64,000 nt of DNA from Micromonospora halotolerans (GCF_032108445.1 NZ_CP134876.1:4588001-4652000), one strand, 5' to 3'; numbered from the stretch's first letter, positions 35,902-45,402 are shown. Translations and numbers: made by a program. Notes: a model not told the origin generated them from the sequence alone.

Positions 35902-37451
35902 GCCTCACCGCGGGACCCGCGCGGGTCACCCGTGCCGGCGACGCCCGCGCCGGGCAGGCCCGGGAACTCGTCGAGGCCATGGTGGACAACCCGGCCGGGG
36001 AGACCTCCGCGTCGGTCTACGAGACCGGCCGGCTGGTGGGCCTGGCGCCCTGGCTGCCCGGCCACGACCTCCGCGTCTCCTGGCTGCTCGACCGGCAGCG
36101 CGCCGACGGCGGGTGGGGCGGCCCCGGCGGGTACGCCCTGGTGCCGACCCTGAGCGCCACCGAGGCGCTGCTGACCGTGCTGCGGCGGGGCGAGCACGGT
36201 CCGGCCGCGCCGCTGGCCGACGCCGCGCACCGGGGCCTGGCCTTCCTGGCCGGCGCCCTCGACGCCGCCGCCCCGCCCGACCTGCCGGCCACCGACCTGA
36301 TCGTGCCGGCGCTGCGCGAGGCCGTCGAACGGCACCTCGCGCAACCCCCGGCCGGGCTGGCCGACTGGGCCGGGGTCCGCCTGCCGCTGCCGGCCGGCAT
36401 CGACCCGGACCGGCTGACCCGGGTACGCGGCCTGCTGGCCACCGGGCGGCCCGTGCCCGAGAAGTTGGCGCACGCGCTGGAGGTGGCCGGCGAGGGCGCC
36501 CGCCGGGCGGCCGGGGTGCGACCCGCCGGGGTCGGCGCGGTCGGTGCCTCGCCCGCCGCGACGGCCGCCTGGCTCGGCCGCCCCGAGCCCGGCTCCGCCC
36601 TGGACTACCTCCGGGCGGTCGGCTCGCGCGGTCCGGTGCCCTGCGCCAGCCCGATCACCGTCTTCGAGCGCGCCTGGGTGCTCGGCATCCTGGCCCGGGC
36701 CGGCGTGCCGCTGGCCGTCCCCGGGTCGCTCCTGGCGGAGCTGCGGGCGGCCGTCGGGGTGTCCGGTGCGGCCACCGGACCGGGGCTGCCCGCCGACGCC
36801 GACACCACCTCGGTGACCCTGTACGCGCTCGCCCGGCTGGGCCGGCCGCTCGACGTGTCCCGGCTCGACGCGTACGACACCGGAGGGCACTTCTGCACCT
36901 GGCCGGGGGAGGACGGGGCGTCGGTGACCACCAACGCCCACGTGCTCGACGCCCTCGGGCAGCACCCCGGCCACCCGGGCGTGGCGGCCACCGTGGACCG
37001 GGTCGCCGGCTGGCTGGTCGAGCGGCAGGAGCCGGACGGCTCGTGGGACGACCGGTGGCACGCGTCGGCGTACTACGCGACGTACTGCGTGCTGCTCGCG
37101 CTCGCCGACCACGCCGCCGGCGCCGCGGCGCTGGCCGCCGTCGAGCGGGGCGTCGGCTGGCTGCTGGACACCCAGCGGTCGGACGGCTCGTGGGGGCGCT
37201 GGGGCGGCACCGCCGAGGAGACCGCGTACGCGGTCCTCGCGCTGTCCGGCGCCGGGCGGCCGGGAGACACCCGGGTCGACGCGGCGCTCGTGCGGGGGCG
37301 GCGGCGACTGTCCGAGTGGGACGGACGCGCTGATGGGCCGGCCCTGTGGCACGACAAGGATCTCTACCGTCCGACCCTGATCGTGCGCGCGGCGGTGCTG
37401 GCCGCGTCGTGGTCGGCCGACCCAACTCCCACCGGGCCGGCAACACCATGA
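35898..37451 (+). CDS. Class II (protonation-type) diterpene cyclase
   Basis: A 517-residue cyclase with an alpha-barrel repeat pattern. The class II catalytic motif is DADTT (ADADTTSVT, near residue 299), where the middle Asp protonates the prenyl diphosphate, and QW-like repeats appear (QRADGGWG, QEPDGSWDD, QRSDGSWG). By analogy with bacterial labdane- and halimane-type enzymes the substrate would be geranylgeranyl diphosphate. No GGPP synthase is encoded beside it, so the precursor must come from elsewhere. Overlaps the class I gene by four bases. Confidence 0.85.
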   Translation: MSLTAGPARVTRAGDARAGQARELVEAMVDNPAGETSASVYETGRLVGLAPWLPGHDLRVSWLLDRQRADGGWGGPGGYALVPTLSATEALLTVLRRGEHGPAAPLADAAHRGLAFLAGALDAAAPPDLPATDLIVPALREAVERHLAQPPAGLADWAGVRLPLPAGIDPDRLTRVRGLLATGRPVPEKLAHALEVAGEGARRAAGVRPAGVGAVGASPAATAAWLGRPEPGSALDYLRAVGSRGPVPCASPITVFERAWVLGILARAGVPLAVPGSLLAELRAAVGVSGAATGPGLPADADTTSVTLYALARLGRPLDVSRLDAYDTGGHFCTWPGEDGASVTTNAHVLDALGQHPGHPGVAATVDRVAGWLVERQEPDGSWDDRWHASAYYATYCVLLALADHAAGAAALAAVERGVGWLLDTQRSDGSWGRWGGTAEETAYAVLALSGAGRPGDTRVDAALVRGRRRLSEWDGRADGPALWHDKDLYRPTLIVRAAVLAASWSADPTPTGPATP

Positions 37452-37461
37452 TCAGGATCGC

Positions 37462-37491
37462 TTGAATGGAGTTCACGACGACTGCTAGCGT
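37462..37491 (+). promoter_or_regulatory. Putative promoter of the conservon
   Basis: TTGAAT (37462-37467), an 18-base spacer and TAGCGT (37486-37491) lie in the 94 bases between the class II cyclase and the sensor kinase, suggesting that the conservon can be transcribed separately from the terpene genes. Spacing is good and the -10 fits TAnnnT, but this is unproven. Confidence 0.45.
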
Positions 37492-37545
37492 GCGCCGGAG
37501 TCGATCGGATTTCCGACTGATCGGATACCGGGCCAGGACGGTGTG

Positions 37546-40038
37546 ATGCGTTCCCGCAGTACGAATCTCCGTACGAAGATCATCGCCCTCTTGGCGTCCC
37601 TGATCGCGCTCTGGGCCTTCGCGGCTTGGGTGACGGTCCGGGACGGGTTCAACCTGCTCGGCGTGCAGGCGCTCAACGCGCGGGTCTTCGAGCCGGCCGA
37701 CCCGCTGCTGCTCCAGCTCCAGAACGAGCGGCGGCTGTCGCTGTTGTACCTCGGACAGTCCGACCCGGACCAGCTCCAGGAACTCGTCGCGCAGCGGCAG
37801 CGCACCGACGACAGCGCCTCCGCGCTGTGGCGGTCCGCGCAGGACTGGCGCACCGAGATCCCGGCCAGCGACGAGCTGGAGCAGCGGATCACCGACCTGA
37901 AGACCCAGGTCGAGCAGCTCGGTGCGGTCCGCGCCGAGGTGGGCCGCAAGACCATCGACCGCACCGCGACGCTGGCCGCGTACAACGAGGCGGTCGACTC
38001 CATCTTCGGTGTCTTCGACGCGCTCGGCGGCCTGGACGACGACGAGATCGCCCGGGACACCGCGGCGCTCATCGACCTGAACCGGGCCCGGGAGCTGCTG
38101 TCCCAGCAGGACGCCCTGCTCACCGGCGCGGTGGCGGCCAACCGGATGACCGTGGCGGAACAGAGCGCCTTCGCCCGGCTGGTCGGCGCCCAGTGGTTCC
38201 TCTCCGACCGCACCGCCCGCGACCTCGCCCCCACCGACCGGGCCCGCTACCAGCAGATGACCGAGGGGGAGGCGTTCCGGCAGCTCCGCGCCCTCCAGGA
38301 CCGGGTGCTCGCCGCCAAGGGCAGCGACGTGCGCCCGCCGGTCACCGCCACGGCGTGGCAGACCGCCGTGAGCCGGTCGATGGAGGACCTGCGTGGCGTG
38401 ATCCTCGCCGGCGGCGACGACATCGTGGCCCGGGCCACCCCGGTCGCCGTCGGCGTCATCGTCCGGCTGGTGCTCGCCGCCGGCCTCGGCCTCATCGCGG
38501 TCGTGGCGTCCATCGTCGTCTCCATCACGACCGCCCGGGCGCTGGTCCGGCAGCTCGAACGGCTGCGCGAGGCGGCGTTCCGGCTGGCCAACGAGCGGCT
38601 GCCCAGCGTGGTCGAGCGGCTGGGCCACGGCGAGGAGGTCGACGTCGCCCGCGAGGCGCCACCGCTGGAGACCGGTGACGACGAGATCGGGCAGGTCGGC
38701 AAGGCGTTCAACGCCGTGCAGGAGACCGCCATCCGCACCGCCGTCGAGCAGGCCGAGCTGCGCCGCAACGTCCGCGAGGTCTTCCTCAGCCTGGCCCGGC
38801 GCACCCAGGCGCTGGTGCACCGCCAGCTCACCCTGCTCGACGCCATGGAACGCCGGGAGCACGACGCCGAGGAACTGGAGGACCTGTTCCGCGTCGACCA
38901 CCTGGCCACCCGGATGCGGCGCAACGCGGAGAACCTGATCGTCCTGTCCGGCTCCACGCCGGGCCGGGCGTGGCGGCGCAACGTGCCGATGGTGGACGTG
39001 GTGCGCGGCGCGGTCGCCGAGGTCGAGGACTACACCCGGGTCACCGTGCGGCCGCTGGGTCCCGTGTCCCTGACCGGCCGGGCCGTCGGCGACGTCATCC
39101 ACCTGCTGGCCGAGCTGATCGAGAACGGCCTCTCCTTCTCGCCGCCGCACACCACCGTCGAGGTGCGCGGCATGATGGTGTCCAACGGCTTCGCCATCGA
39201 GATCGAGGACCGCGGCCTCGGCATGGGCGCGGAGGAGTTGGCCGCCGCGAACCGGCGCATCGTGGACCGCTCCGAGCTGAACCTGGCCAACGCCGCCCGG
39301 CTCGGCCTCTTCGTGGTCAGCCGGCTCACCGAGCGGCACGGGGTGAAGGTGCAGCTCAAGGAATCGGCGTACGGCGGGACGACCGCCGTGGTGCTGATCC
39401 CGCTCGAACTGGTCACGAACGACGGGCCGGACCCGAGCACCTCCGGCGGCTTCCCGGTCGGCGCCGGGCAGCCCGCCCCGGCGGCGCCCGCCTCCCCGGC
39501 CGTGGAGAGCGCGGCGGCCGAGCCCGCCGGCGACCGGCCGGCCGCCACGGTGGCGCTGGCCGAGAGCGCCGGTCCCGCGGAGCCGGTCGCGGACGGCACG
39601 GAAGCGCCCGCCCCGGCGCCGGAGGCCGACGCGGACGAGCCTCGGCTCACCCCGTCCGGGCTGCCGGCGCGTACCCGCAAACGGCAGCCCTCGCTCGCCG
39701 AGCCCACCGCGGCGCTGTCCCCGGTGGACGCCCGGCCCGCCGACGCGGCACCGGCCGGCGCGGCGGAGGCGGCCGGCGCGCCGGCGGCCCGCACCGACGG
39801 CGGGCTTCCCGTCCGGGTCCGGCAGGCCAACCTGGCGCCGGAACTGCGGCACGACCAGTCCGCCGTCGACGACGGCGGCAGCGAGGACGACGACACGGTG
39901 CGCCCGCCGGAGCAGGTGCGCCGGATGATGAGCTCCTACCAGAGCGGCACCCGACGCGGCCGGACCGACGCGGCCCGGCTGCTCGGCGGGGCGCACGAAG
40001 CCGGCGCGCCGGACACCGGCGACGGTCAGGCGACCTAG
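37546..40038 (+). CDS. cvnA: Conservon sensor histidine kinase-like protein CvnA
   Basis: An 830-residue membrane protein: one TM helix near the N-terminus, an extracellular nitrate/nitrite-sensing (NIT)-type helical domain to about residue 300, a second TM helix (VRLVLAAGLGLIAVVASIVV), HAMP, a His-containing helix region, and an ATPase domain with N box ELIENGLSFSPPHT and G boxes IEDRGLGMG and GLFVVSRL. The last 200 residues are Ala/Pro-rich and disordered. This is the CvnA layout. ATG 37546 has AGGA seven bases upstream; a GTG at 37543 is the alternative. Confidence 0.92.
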   Translation: MRSRSTNLRTKIIALLASLIALWAFAAWVTVRDGFNLLGVQALNARVFEPADPLLLQLQNERRLSLLYLGQSDPDQLQELVAQRQRTDDSASALWRSAQDWRTEIPASDELEQRITDLKTQVEQLGAVRAEVGRKTIDRTATLAAYNEAVDSIFGVFDALGGLDDDEIARDTAALIDLNRARELLSQQDALLTGAVAANRMTVAEQSAFARLVGAQWFLSDRTARDLAPTDRARYQQMTEGEAFRQLRALQDRVLAAKGSDVRPPVTATAWQTAVSRSMEDLRGVILAGGDDIVARATPVAVGVIVRLVLAAGLGLIAVVASIVVSITTARALVRQLERLREAAFRLANERLPSVVERLGHGEEVDVAREAPPLETGDDEIGQVGKAFNAVQETAIRTAVEQAELRRNVREVFLSLARRTQALVHRQLTLLDAMERREHDAEELEDLFRVDHLATRMRRNAENLIVLSGSTPGRAWRRNVPMVDVVRGAVAEVEDYTRVTVRPLGPVSLTGRAVGDVIHLLAELIENGLSFSPPHTTVEVRGMMVSNGFAIEIEDRGLGMGAEELAAANRRIVDRSELNLANAARLGLFVVSRLTERHGVKVQLKESAYGGTTAVVLIPLELVTNDGPDPSTSGGFPVGAGQPAPAAPASPAVESAAAEPAGDRPAATVALAESAGPAEPVADGTEAPAPAPEADADEPRLTPSGLPARTRKRQPSLAEPTAALSPVDARPADAAPAGAAEAAGAPAARTDGGLPVRVRQANLAPELRHDQSAVDDGGSEDDDTVRPPEQVRRMMSSYQSGTRRGRTDAARLLGGAHEAGAPDTGDGQAT

Positions 40039-40102
40039 GGACCGCCGATCCGGCGATCCCGGACGAGCACGGCACACCAGCCGGGGGAGAAGAGGACGAC
40101 GA

Positions 40103-40528
40103 GTGGCGCAGAAGACGGCTTCGAGCGCGGACCTGACGTGGTTGCTGGATGACCTGGTCGGCCGGGTCAAGCAGGCGGAACACGCCGTGGCGCTCTCCAC
40201 CGACGGACTGCTGATGGCCTCGTCCCGCGGGTTGAGCCGGGACGACGGCGAGCACCTCGCGGCGATGGCGGCGGGCATCCAGAGCCTGGCCCGGGGCGCG
40301 GGGAAGCGGTTCGGGGGTGGTCAGGTGCAGCAGACCATCATCGAGATGCAGTCGTCGTTCCTGTTCGTCACCGCGGCCGGCCGCAACGCCTGCCTGGCCG
40401 TGCTGGCGTCCGAGGACGCCGACGTCGGCCTGATCGCGTACGAGATGGCCATGCTGGTCACCCGGGTCGGCCGGTTCGTCGCCTCACCGACACGGGAACA
40501 GCCCCTCGGCGAGAACCCGGCGCGATGA
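40103..40528 (+). CDS. cvnB: Roadblock/LC7-domain protein CvnB
   Basis: A 141-residue roadblock/LC7-domain protein (LTWLLDDLVGRVKQAEHAVALSTDGLL), the second conservon component. Roadblock proteins act as GTPase regulators and dimerise; here the partner is the GTPase CvnD. GTG 40103 lies 64 bases after cvnA with GGGGGAGAAGAGG upstream, and its stop overlaps cvnC by four bases. Confidence 0.94.
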   Translation: MAQKTASSADLTWLLDDLVGRVKQAEHAVALSTDGLLMASSRGLSRDDGEHLAAMAAGIQSLARGAGKRFGGGQVQQTIIEMQSSFLFVTAAGRNACLAVLASEDADVGLIAYEMAMLVTRVGRFVASPTREQPLGENPAR

Positions 40529-40914
40529 CCGGCCAGGGGGACCCCGCGGAGCACGAGTGGGTGGACGACCACGCGGGTCCGGTGGTGCGCCCGTACGCGG
40601 TGACCGGTGGCCGGGCCCGCCCGGTGACCGGCACGTTCGATCTGATCTCCCTGGTCACGGCGACCCGGGCGGAGGTGGCGTCGGAGTCCGGGCTCGGCCC
40701 GGAACACGTGGCGATCGTCGGTCTCTGCCAGCGGATCCAGTCCGTTGCCGAGATCGCCGCCCACCTCGACCTGCCGGTGGGCACCGTCCGGGTCCTCCTG
40801 GGTGACCTGGCGGCCCGCAGCCTGGTGCAGGTCCGTGAGCCGCGGGCGACCCCCGCCGGCCTTCCCGACGACAGTGTTTTCGAGGCGGTAATCAATGGAC
40901 TACGGGCGCTCTGA
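40525..40914 (+). CDS. cvnC: DUF742-family protein CvnC
   Basis: A 129-residue DUF742 protein with a C-terminal winged-helix-like part (IQSVAEIAAHLDLPVGTVRVLLGDLA). In conservons CvnC is a small partner of the kinase and roadblock proteins, with no known enzymatic activity. ATGA overlap with cvnB, and a 20-base overlap with cvnD. Confidence 0.93.
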   Translation: MTGQGDPAEHEWVDDHAGPVVRPYAVTGGRARPVTGTFDLISLVTATRAEVASESGLGPEHVAIVGLCQRIQSVAEIAAHLDLPVGTVRVLLGDLAARSLVQVREPRATPAGLPDDSVFEAVINGLRAL

Positions 40915-41503
40915 GCGGCCGGCGGGAGCGGCGCCGCTGCCCACCGCGATCAAGATCCTGATCGCCGGTGGTTTCGGCGTGGGCAAGACCACCCTGGTCG
41001 GCGCGGTCAGCGAGACCCGGCCGCTGCGGACGGAAGAGGTGCTGACCGAGACCGGGATCGGCATCGACGACCTGTCCGGTGTGGAGGAGAAGACCACCAC
41101 CACCGTGGCGATGGACTTCGGCCGCATCACCCTCAGCGACGACCTGGTGCTCTACCTGTTCGGCACCCCCGGGCAGGACCGGTTCTGGTTCGTCTGGGAC
41201 GAGTTGGCGCTGGGCGCCATCGGCGCGGTGGTGCTCGCCGACACCCGCCGGCTGGCCGACTGCTTCCCGTCGATCGACTACTTCGAGGGGCGCGGCACGC
41301 CGTTCGTGGTGGCGGTGAACTGCTTCGAGGGTGCCAAGCAGTTCCGGCTGGACGAGGTGCAGGGCGCGCTCGACCTGGACCCGGACGTGCCCGTGGTGCT
41401 CTGTGACGCGCGGGACCGGGAGTCGGTCAAGGAGGTGCTGATCACGCTGCTGGAGTACGCCATGAAGCTGCGCGAGGAGCGTCGGCGCGCCGCCGGGGAG
41501 TGA
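40895..41503 (+). CDS. cvnD: Conservon small GTPase CvnD
   Basis: A 202-residue Ras-like GTPase of the prokaryotic MglA/CvnD type. The P-loop is GGFGVGKTTL, the switch II region FGTPGQDRFWF, and the base-specificity region is VNCFEG, where the usual NKxD is altered. With CvnA-C it forms a membrane-linked signalling complex; the signal is unknown. Starts 20 bases inside cvnC. Confidence 0.94.
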   Translation: MDYGRSERPAGAAPLPTAIKILIAGGFGVGKTTLVGAVSETRPLRTEEVLTETGIGIDDLSGVEEKTTTTVAMDFGRITLSDDLVLYLFGTPGQDRFWFVWDELALGAIGAVVLADTRRLADCFPSIDYFEGRGTPFVVAVNCFEGAKQFRLDEVQGALDLDPDVPVVLCDARDRESVKEVLITLLEYAMKLREERRRAAGE

Positions 41504-41538
41504 CTGACTCCGGCGGCGCGCGCTGCCATGATGGGGCG

Positions 41539-41943
41539 ATGTCCACGGAATCCCGGCACCTGAGCGTGCACATCGACCGGCCGGTCGCCGAGGTCTACGC
41601 GTTCGCCTCCGACCCCCGCAACCTGCCCCGCTGGGCACCCGGCCTGGGCAACTCGATCGTGCGCGAGGACGGCGCCTGGTTCGTCGAGACGCCGGAGGGC
41701 CGCGCCCAGGTCACCTTCGCCCCGCGCAACGAGTACGGCGTGCTCGACCACGAGGTCGTGACGCCCGCCGGGGAGACGGTGTACGTGCCGCTGCGGGCCA
41801 TCGCGGACGCCGACGGCTGTGAGGTGGTCTTCACGCTGCGCCGCTCGCCCGGCATGACCGACGCCGAGTTCGCCCGGGACGCCGGGCTCGTCACCGGGGA
41901 CCTGGCCCGGCTCAGGACGGTGCTGGAAGTCGGGACGACGTGA
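41539..41943 (+). CDS. SRPBCC (START-like) domain protein
   Basis: A 134-residue SRPBCC-fold protein (HLSVHIDRPVAEVYAFASDP at the N-terminus). These bind small hydrophobic molecules or serve as cyclases. ATG 41539 is used because the frame upstream has no ribosome-binding site. It lies 35 bases after cvnD; whether it belongs to the conservon operon is unclear. Confidence 0.82.
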   Translation: MSTESRHLSVHIDRPVAEVYAFASDPRNLPRWAPGLGNSIVREDGAWFVETPEGRAQVTFAPRNEYGVLDHEVVTPAGETVYVPLRAIADADGCEVVFTLRRSPGMTDAEFARDAGLVTGDLARLRTVLEVGTT

Positions 41944-42137
41944 GGCGCGTGTCGCTTCTGACGGGTCAGCGCCACATCACCGGGTTGCCGGTGACCACCG
42001 ACGCCGCGGCCGCACACCCTTTCCCCGGTGCCGCCGACACCGCCTGCCGCGTGGGGCGCCAGAAGTGCGCGTCGGCCTTACCGTAGATGGGCCGAAGGCC
42101 CCCGGAGCATTGCCGAGGGGATTAAGGAGATCCGGCC

Positions 42138-42542
42138 ATGACAGCACCCAGCCAGTACGCCAGCGTTCGCTACCTGGTCGACGACGTCCAGGCCGCCGTC
42201 GACTTCTACACCACCCATCTCGGGTTCACCGTCCACACCAATGCCGCTCCTGCGTTCGCGGACGTGGTTCGCGGCCCGCTGCGGTTGCTGCTGTCCGGAC
42301 CGACCAGCTCGGGCGCCCGCGCCACCCCCGCCGACGCCGCCACCGCCGGGCGCAACCGGATCCACCTGGTCGTCGATGACCTGGACGCCGCGATCGACCG
42401 ACTGCGCAGCTCCGGATCGTCCTTCCGCAGCGACGTGGTTGCCGGCCCGGGCGGACGCCAGATCCTGCTGACCGACCCCGCCGACAACCTGATCGAACTG
42501 TTCCAACCCGCCCACCGACCGCCACGATCAGATACGGCGTAG
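42138..42542 (+). CDS. VOC-family (glyoxalase/bleomycin-resistance-like) protein
   Basis: A 134-residue vicinal-oxygen-chelate fold protein (VRYLVDDVQAAVDFYTTHLG, then HLVVDDLDAAIDRL, then LTDPADNLIELFQPA). Glu in the last segment and a His near residue 75 are plausible metal ligands. Function may be dioxygenase, glyoxalase or sequestration of a small molecule. ATG has AAGGAGAT upstream. It ends a few bases into the methyltransferase gene, which reads the opposite way. Confidence 0.85.
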   Translation: MTAPSQYASVRYLVDDVQAAVDFYTTHLGFTVHTNAAPAFADVVRGPLRLLLSGPTSSGARATPADAATAGRNRIHLVVDDLDAAIDRLRSSGSSFRSDVVAGPGGRQILLTDPADNLIELFQPAHRPPRSDTA

Positions 42543-43271
42543 CACCAGCGTCACGAAGCCCAGAACCGCGCGGTACCCGCGCAGCCACTGGTCGCGGTGC
42601 TCCCGGGCGGCGGTGAGCGCTTCGGCGGCGTCCGGGTGGCCGGGATTGTCCAGCGCCCACTCGGTGAGCGAGCCGATCCACGACCATTCGTAGTCGTCCC
42701 ACTCGGCGGCGTCGCTGACATGGGCGTACACCGGCGTCCAGCCGGCCTGCTCGGCGGCGTCGACCAGGCCGGCGAGGTCGGTGAACTCCTCCGGCTTCGC
42801 GTCGAGCGCCGCGAGGGCCTCCGGTGTCGGCGGGACCTGCCAGAACCCCTCACCGACCATCAGCACGCCGTCGGCGTTCACATGCCGGCCGGCCAGCTCC
42901 AGCGTCTCGCCGAACCCGCCGAACGCGTTTGTCGACCCGACGCACAGCACCAGGTCGTAGTCGCCGTCCGGCACGTACGTCCGGGCGTCGCGCTCGTGCA
43001 GCGTCAGCCGGTCGGCGAGGCCGCGTTCGGCGGCGGCGCCGGCGGCGCGCTCAAGCGCGTACGGGCTGACGTCCACGCCGTCCGCGTGCCCGTCGGGGTA
43101 GTGCGCGAGGGCCTGTAGCGCCCAGGATCCCTCTCCGCAGCCGAGGTCGAGGACGCGGGCCGCCGGCTGGCGGCCCGCCCGGCGCAGGAGCCGGTTGACG
43201 TTGACACCGGAGATCGGTGCCGCGATCGGGTGGTGCGAGTGCGCGATGCTGCTGAGCCGTTGACGATCCAC
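42528..43271 (-). CDS. Class I SAM-dependent methyltransferase
   Basis: A 247-residue methyltransferase with motif I VLDLGCGEGSWALQAL, then VDVSPYALERA (acidic end of strand 2) and DYDLVLCVGSTNAF (motif II). The substrate is unknown. I start at GTG 43271 (VDRQRLSSIAHSHHP), where similarity to methyltransferases begins; the frame is open to 43403. It overlaps the VOC gene tail by 15 bases. Confidence 0.82.
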   Translation of the reverse strand: MDRQRLSSIAHSHHPIAAPISGVNVNRLLRRAGRQPAARVLDLGCGEGSWALQALAHYPDGHADGVDVSPYALERAAGAAAERGLADRLTLHERDARTYVPDGDYDLVLCVGSTNAFGGFGETLELAGRHVNADGVLMVGEGFWQVPPTPEALAALDAKPEEFTDLAGLVDAAEQAGWTPVYAHVSDAAEWDDYEWSWIGSLTEWALDNPGHPDAAEALTAAREHRDQWLRGYRAVLGFVTLVLRRI

Positions 43272-43414
43272 CGCCAGAGTCAACACGAGTCCGCCGGCGC
43301 CCGCACCCGGGTTGTCATGCCACGCGACCCCGGCCCCGGGGATCGGTCCTCGGGAGGTGGCCGACCGTTCATCTAGGATCTTGCGAACAGGCAGCCCGGA
43401 CACGAGGAGCCGCA

Positions 43415-44299
43415 GTGACAGGGCCGACGACGTTTCTGCAGGAGTGTCTGCTCCGGGCCGGGATGCGCGATGTCGTCACGGTGGAGCCGGCGACGGGTGG
43501 GCTGGCGTCGCTCGCGGGCATCGCCACCCGCCACGACGCGCCGCCGGTGTTCGTCAAGGCCTTCGCGGATGCGCCGGCCGACGACGTCTTCCTCGCGGAG
43601 GCCGAGGGGCTGGCTGCGCTGCGGAAGCTCGGCGGTGTGGCGACCCCCGAGGTGATCCTGGCGGACCGGGAACTGATCGTGTTGTCGGTGCTGCGACCCC
43701 GCCCGCGCAGCGAGGCCTTCTGGGAGCGGTTCGCGCACGCGCTCGCCCGCCTGCACACGAGCACGACCCATCCTCGTTTCGGGTGGCACCGTGACAACTG
43801 GCTGGGCCGTCGCCGGCAGGTCAACACCTGGGACGACGACGGGTTCGCCTTCTTCGCCCGGCACCGGCTGCTCCGGTGGCTCGGGGAGCCCCGTGTCGAG
43901 GCGGCACTCGACGCCGGCGACCGGGCGGCCCTCGAGCGGCTGTGTGACCGGTTGCCCGACCTGCTGCCCGACCGGCCGGCATGCCTGACGCACGGCGACC
44001 TGTGGGCACAGAACGTCCTGGCCACCCCGGACGGGCAGCCCGCGCTGATCGACCCGGCCGTGTCCTACACGTGGGCCGAGGTCGACCTCGCCCACGTCTG
44101 GTCCACCTCGCCACCGTCCGAGGCGCAACGGTTCTTCGAGGTCTATGCGGAGCTGACCTGCCTCGACAGGGACTGGCGGGCCCGCATGCCGATCATCCAG
44201 CTGCGGCAACATCTCGCCGTGCTGGCCCAGTTCGACGACGACTGGGGCGCGGGCGACCAGGTCCGCGCCACCCTCGCCCCGTTCCGGACGCGAACCTGA
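43415..44299 (+). CDS. Fructosamine kinase-like / aminoglycoside-phosphotransferase-fold protein
   Basis: A 294-residue kinase-fold protein. The catalytic loop is LTHGDLWAQNVLATPDG, the metal-binding Asp is in ALIDPAVSYTW, and GWHRDNWLGRRRQ is characteristic of fructosamine-3-kinases, which phosphorylate glycated amines and so help deglycate proteins. The ATP-lysine is in PPVFVKAF. GTG start 43415; diverges from the methyltransferase. Confidence 0.84.
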   Translation: MTGPTTFLQECLLRAGMRDVVTVEPATGGLASLAGIATRHDAPPVFVKAFADAPADDVFLAEAEGLAALRKLGGVATPEVILADRELIVLSVLRPRPRSEAFWERFAHALARLHTSTTHPRFGWHRDNWLGRRRQVNTWDDDGFAFFARHRLLRWLGEPRVEAALDAGDRAALERLCDRLPDLLPDRPACLTHGDLWAQNVLATPDGQPALIDPAVSYTWAEVDLAHVWSTSPPSEAQRFFEVYAELTCLDRDWRARMPIIQLRQHLAVLAQFDDDWGAGDQVRATLAPFRTRT

Positions 44300-44310
44300 C
44301 CGGTCGTCCG

Positions 44311-45402
44311 TCAGTCGGCGAATTCGACGCCGGCCAGGGAGACGGTGCGGTGGGCGGCGAGGCGTTCAGCCTCTTCGACGATGGTGTCGCGGGTGGTGGC
44401 GGGCAGTTTCTGCCAGGGCTGGACGGTGAGCTTCACCGTCCTGCCGGACTTGCGGGGACGCCAGGTGCCGACCAGTTGACCGTCGACCAGGACTGCGCCG
44501 GGTCGGCCCAGCACCGGCCACAACTCCTTGGCGCGGGCCGTGTCCGGCACCAGGGTCGTCCGGTCCTTGGCCTGGAGGAAGAGGTCGAACGGGCCGAGCA
44601 GGCGGGTCGCCGTGGCGTCGGCCGATTCCAGGGCCTGTTCGTCGGCGGCCAGGAGCGACCGGGCCTCGCCGTCGACCGGCACCTCGACCACATCTTCGGG
44701 CCAGCGTGCCTTCACTTCCTTGACCGGGGCGTCGAGGTAGTCCGCCACGTGCTTGGGGGTGGCCGGGCCGAGCAGACGGAGGTACGCGCGGACGAGGTCG
44801 AACCTGTCGCCCGGGGCGACGGCCTTCTTGAACCCCCGGATGCGGTGCAGGACCGGCGGCGAGGTGTCGAGTTCCAGCTCCAGCCCGGCCCGTACGGCGG
44901 CCAGCCGGAACGGCATCTCGTAGAGGTGGGTGGCGTCGCACGGTCGGCAGAACCGCAGATACGGCTCGGGCATCACCTCGGCCAGGCGCCCGGAGACATC
45001 TCCCTTGACCGTCGGCGCGGTGACGACGGCCCGCATCTGAGCGGCCACCTCGTCCAGGGCGGCCAGGTTGCCGATGCCGGCGGCCTTCAACGGCCTGGCG
45101 GCGTCGTAGATGCGCTTGCCCGCGTCGGCGTCGGAGAACGGCTCGACCGCGGCCGCCACCTTCCCCACGTCCGCACGGCGGTAGAGGTGGGGAGCGCCGC
45201 GCACGGTCCACAGCAGGATCAGCTCCTCCGTGGACAGCGCCGTCACATCGACCCCGCGGATGGCCAGCGCCCACCGGCCGCCGTCCGTGCCGGTGTCCTG
45301 CACCCCGATGTCGAGCACGGCGGTGTCTGCGAGCGTGCCCTCGGCCCGGTCGAGCTGCTGGGCCCGCACGCGGAAGTTCATCACCTGGCGCTGATCAACC
45401 AC
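44311..45402 (-). CDS. Winged-helix DNA-binding protein (AlkZ/HTH_42-like family)
   Basis: A 363-residue protein of the HTH_42 family, with tandem winged helices; members such as AlkZ are DNA glycosylases acting on bulky or crosslinked lesions and are frequent in actinobacteria. Visible features are QLDRAEG at the N-terminus, TVRGAPHLYRR and HVADYLDAPVKEVKARW. The catalytic QxQ/QxD motif could not be placed with confidence, so glycosylase activity is uncertain. It faces the fructosamine kinase-like gene tail to tail. Confidence 0.75.
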   Translation of the reverse strand: MVDQRQVMNFRVRAQQLDRAEGTLADTAVLDIGVQDTGTDGGRWALAIRGVDVTALSTEELILLWTVRGAPHLYRRADVGKVAAAVEPFSDADAGKRIYDAARPLKAAGIGNLAALDEVAAQMRAVVTAPTVKGDVSGRLAEVMPEPYLRFCRPCDATHLYEMPFRLAAVRAGLELELDTSPPVLHRIRGFKKAVAPGDRFDLVRAYLRLLGPATPKHVADYLDAPVKEVKARWPEDVVEVPVDGEARSLLAADEQALESADATATRLLGPFDLFLQAKDRTTLVPDTARAKELWPVLGRPGAVLVDGQLVGTWRPRKSGRTVKLTVQPWQKLPATTRDTIVEEAERLAAHRTVSLAGVEFAD

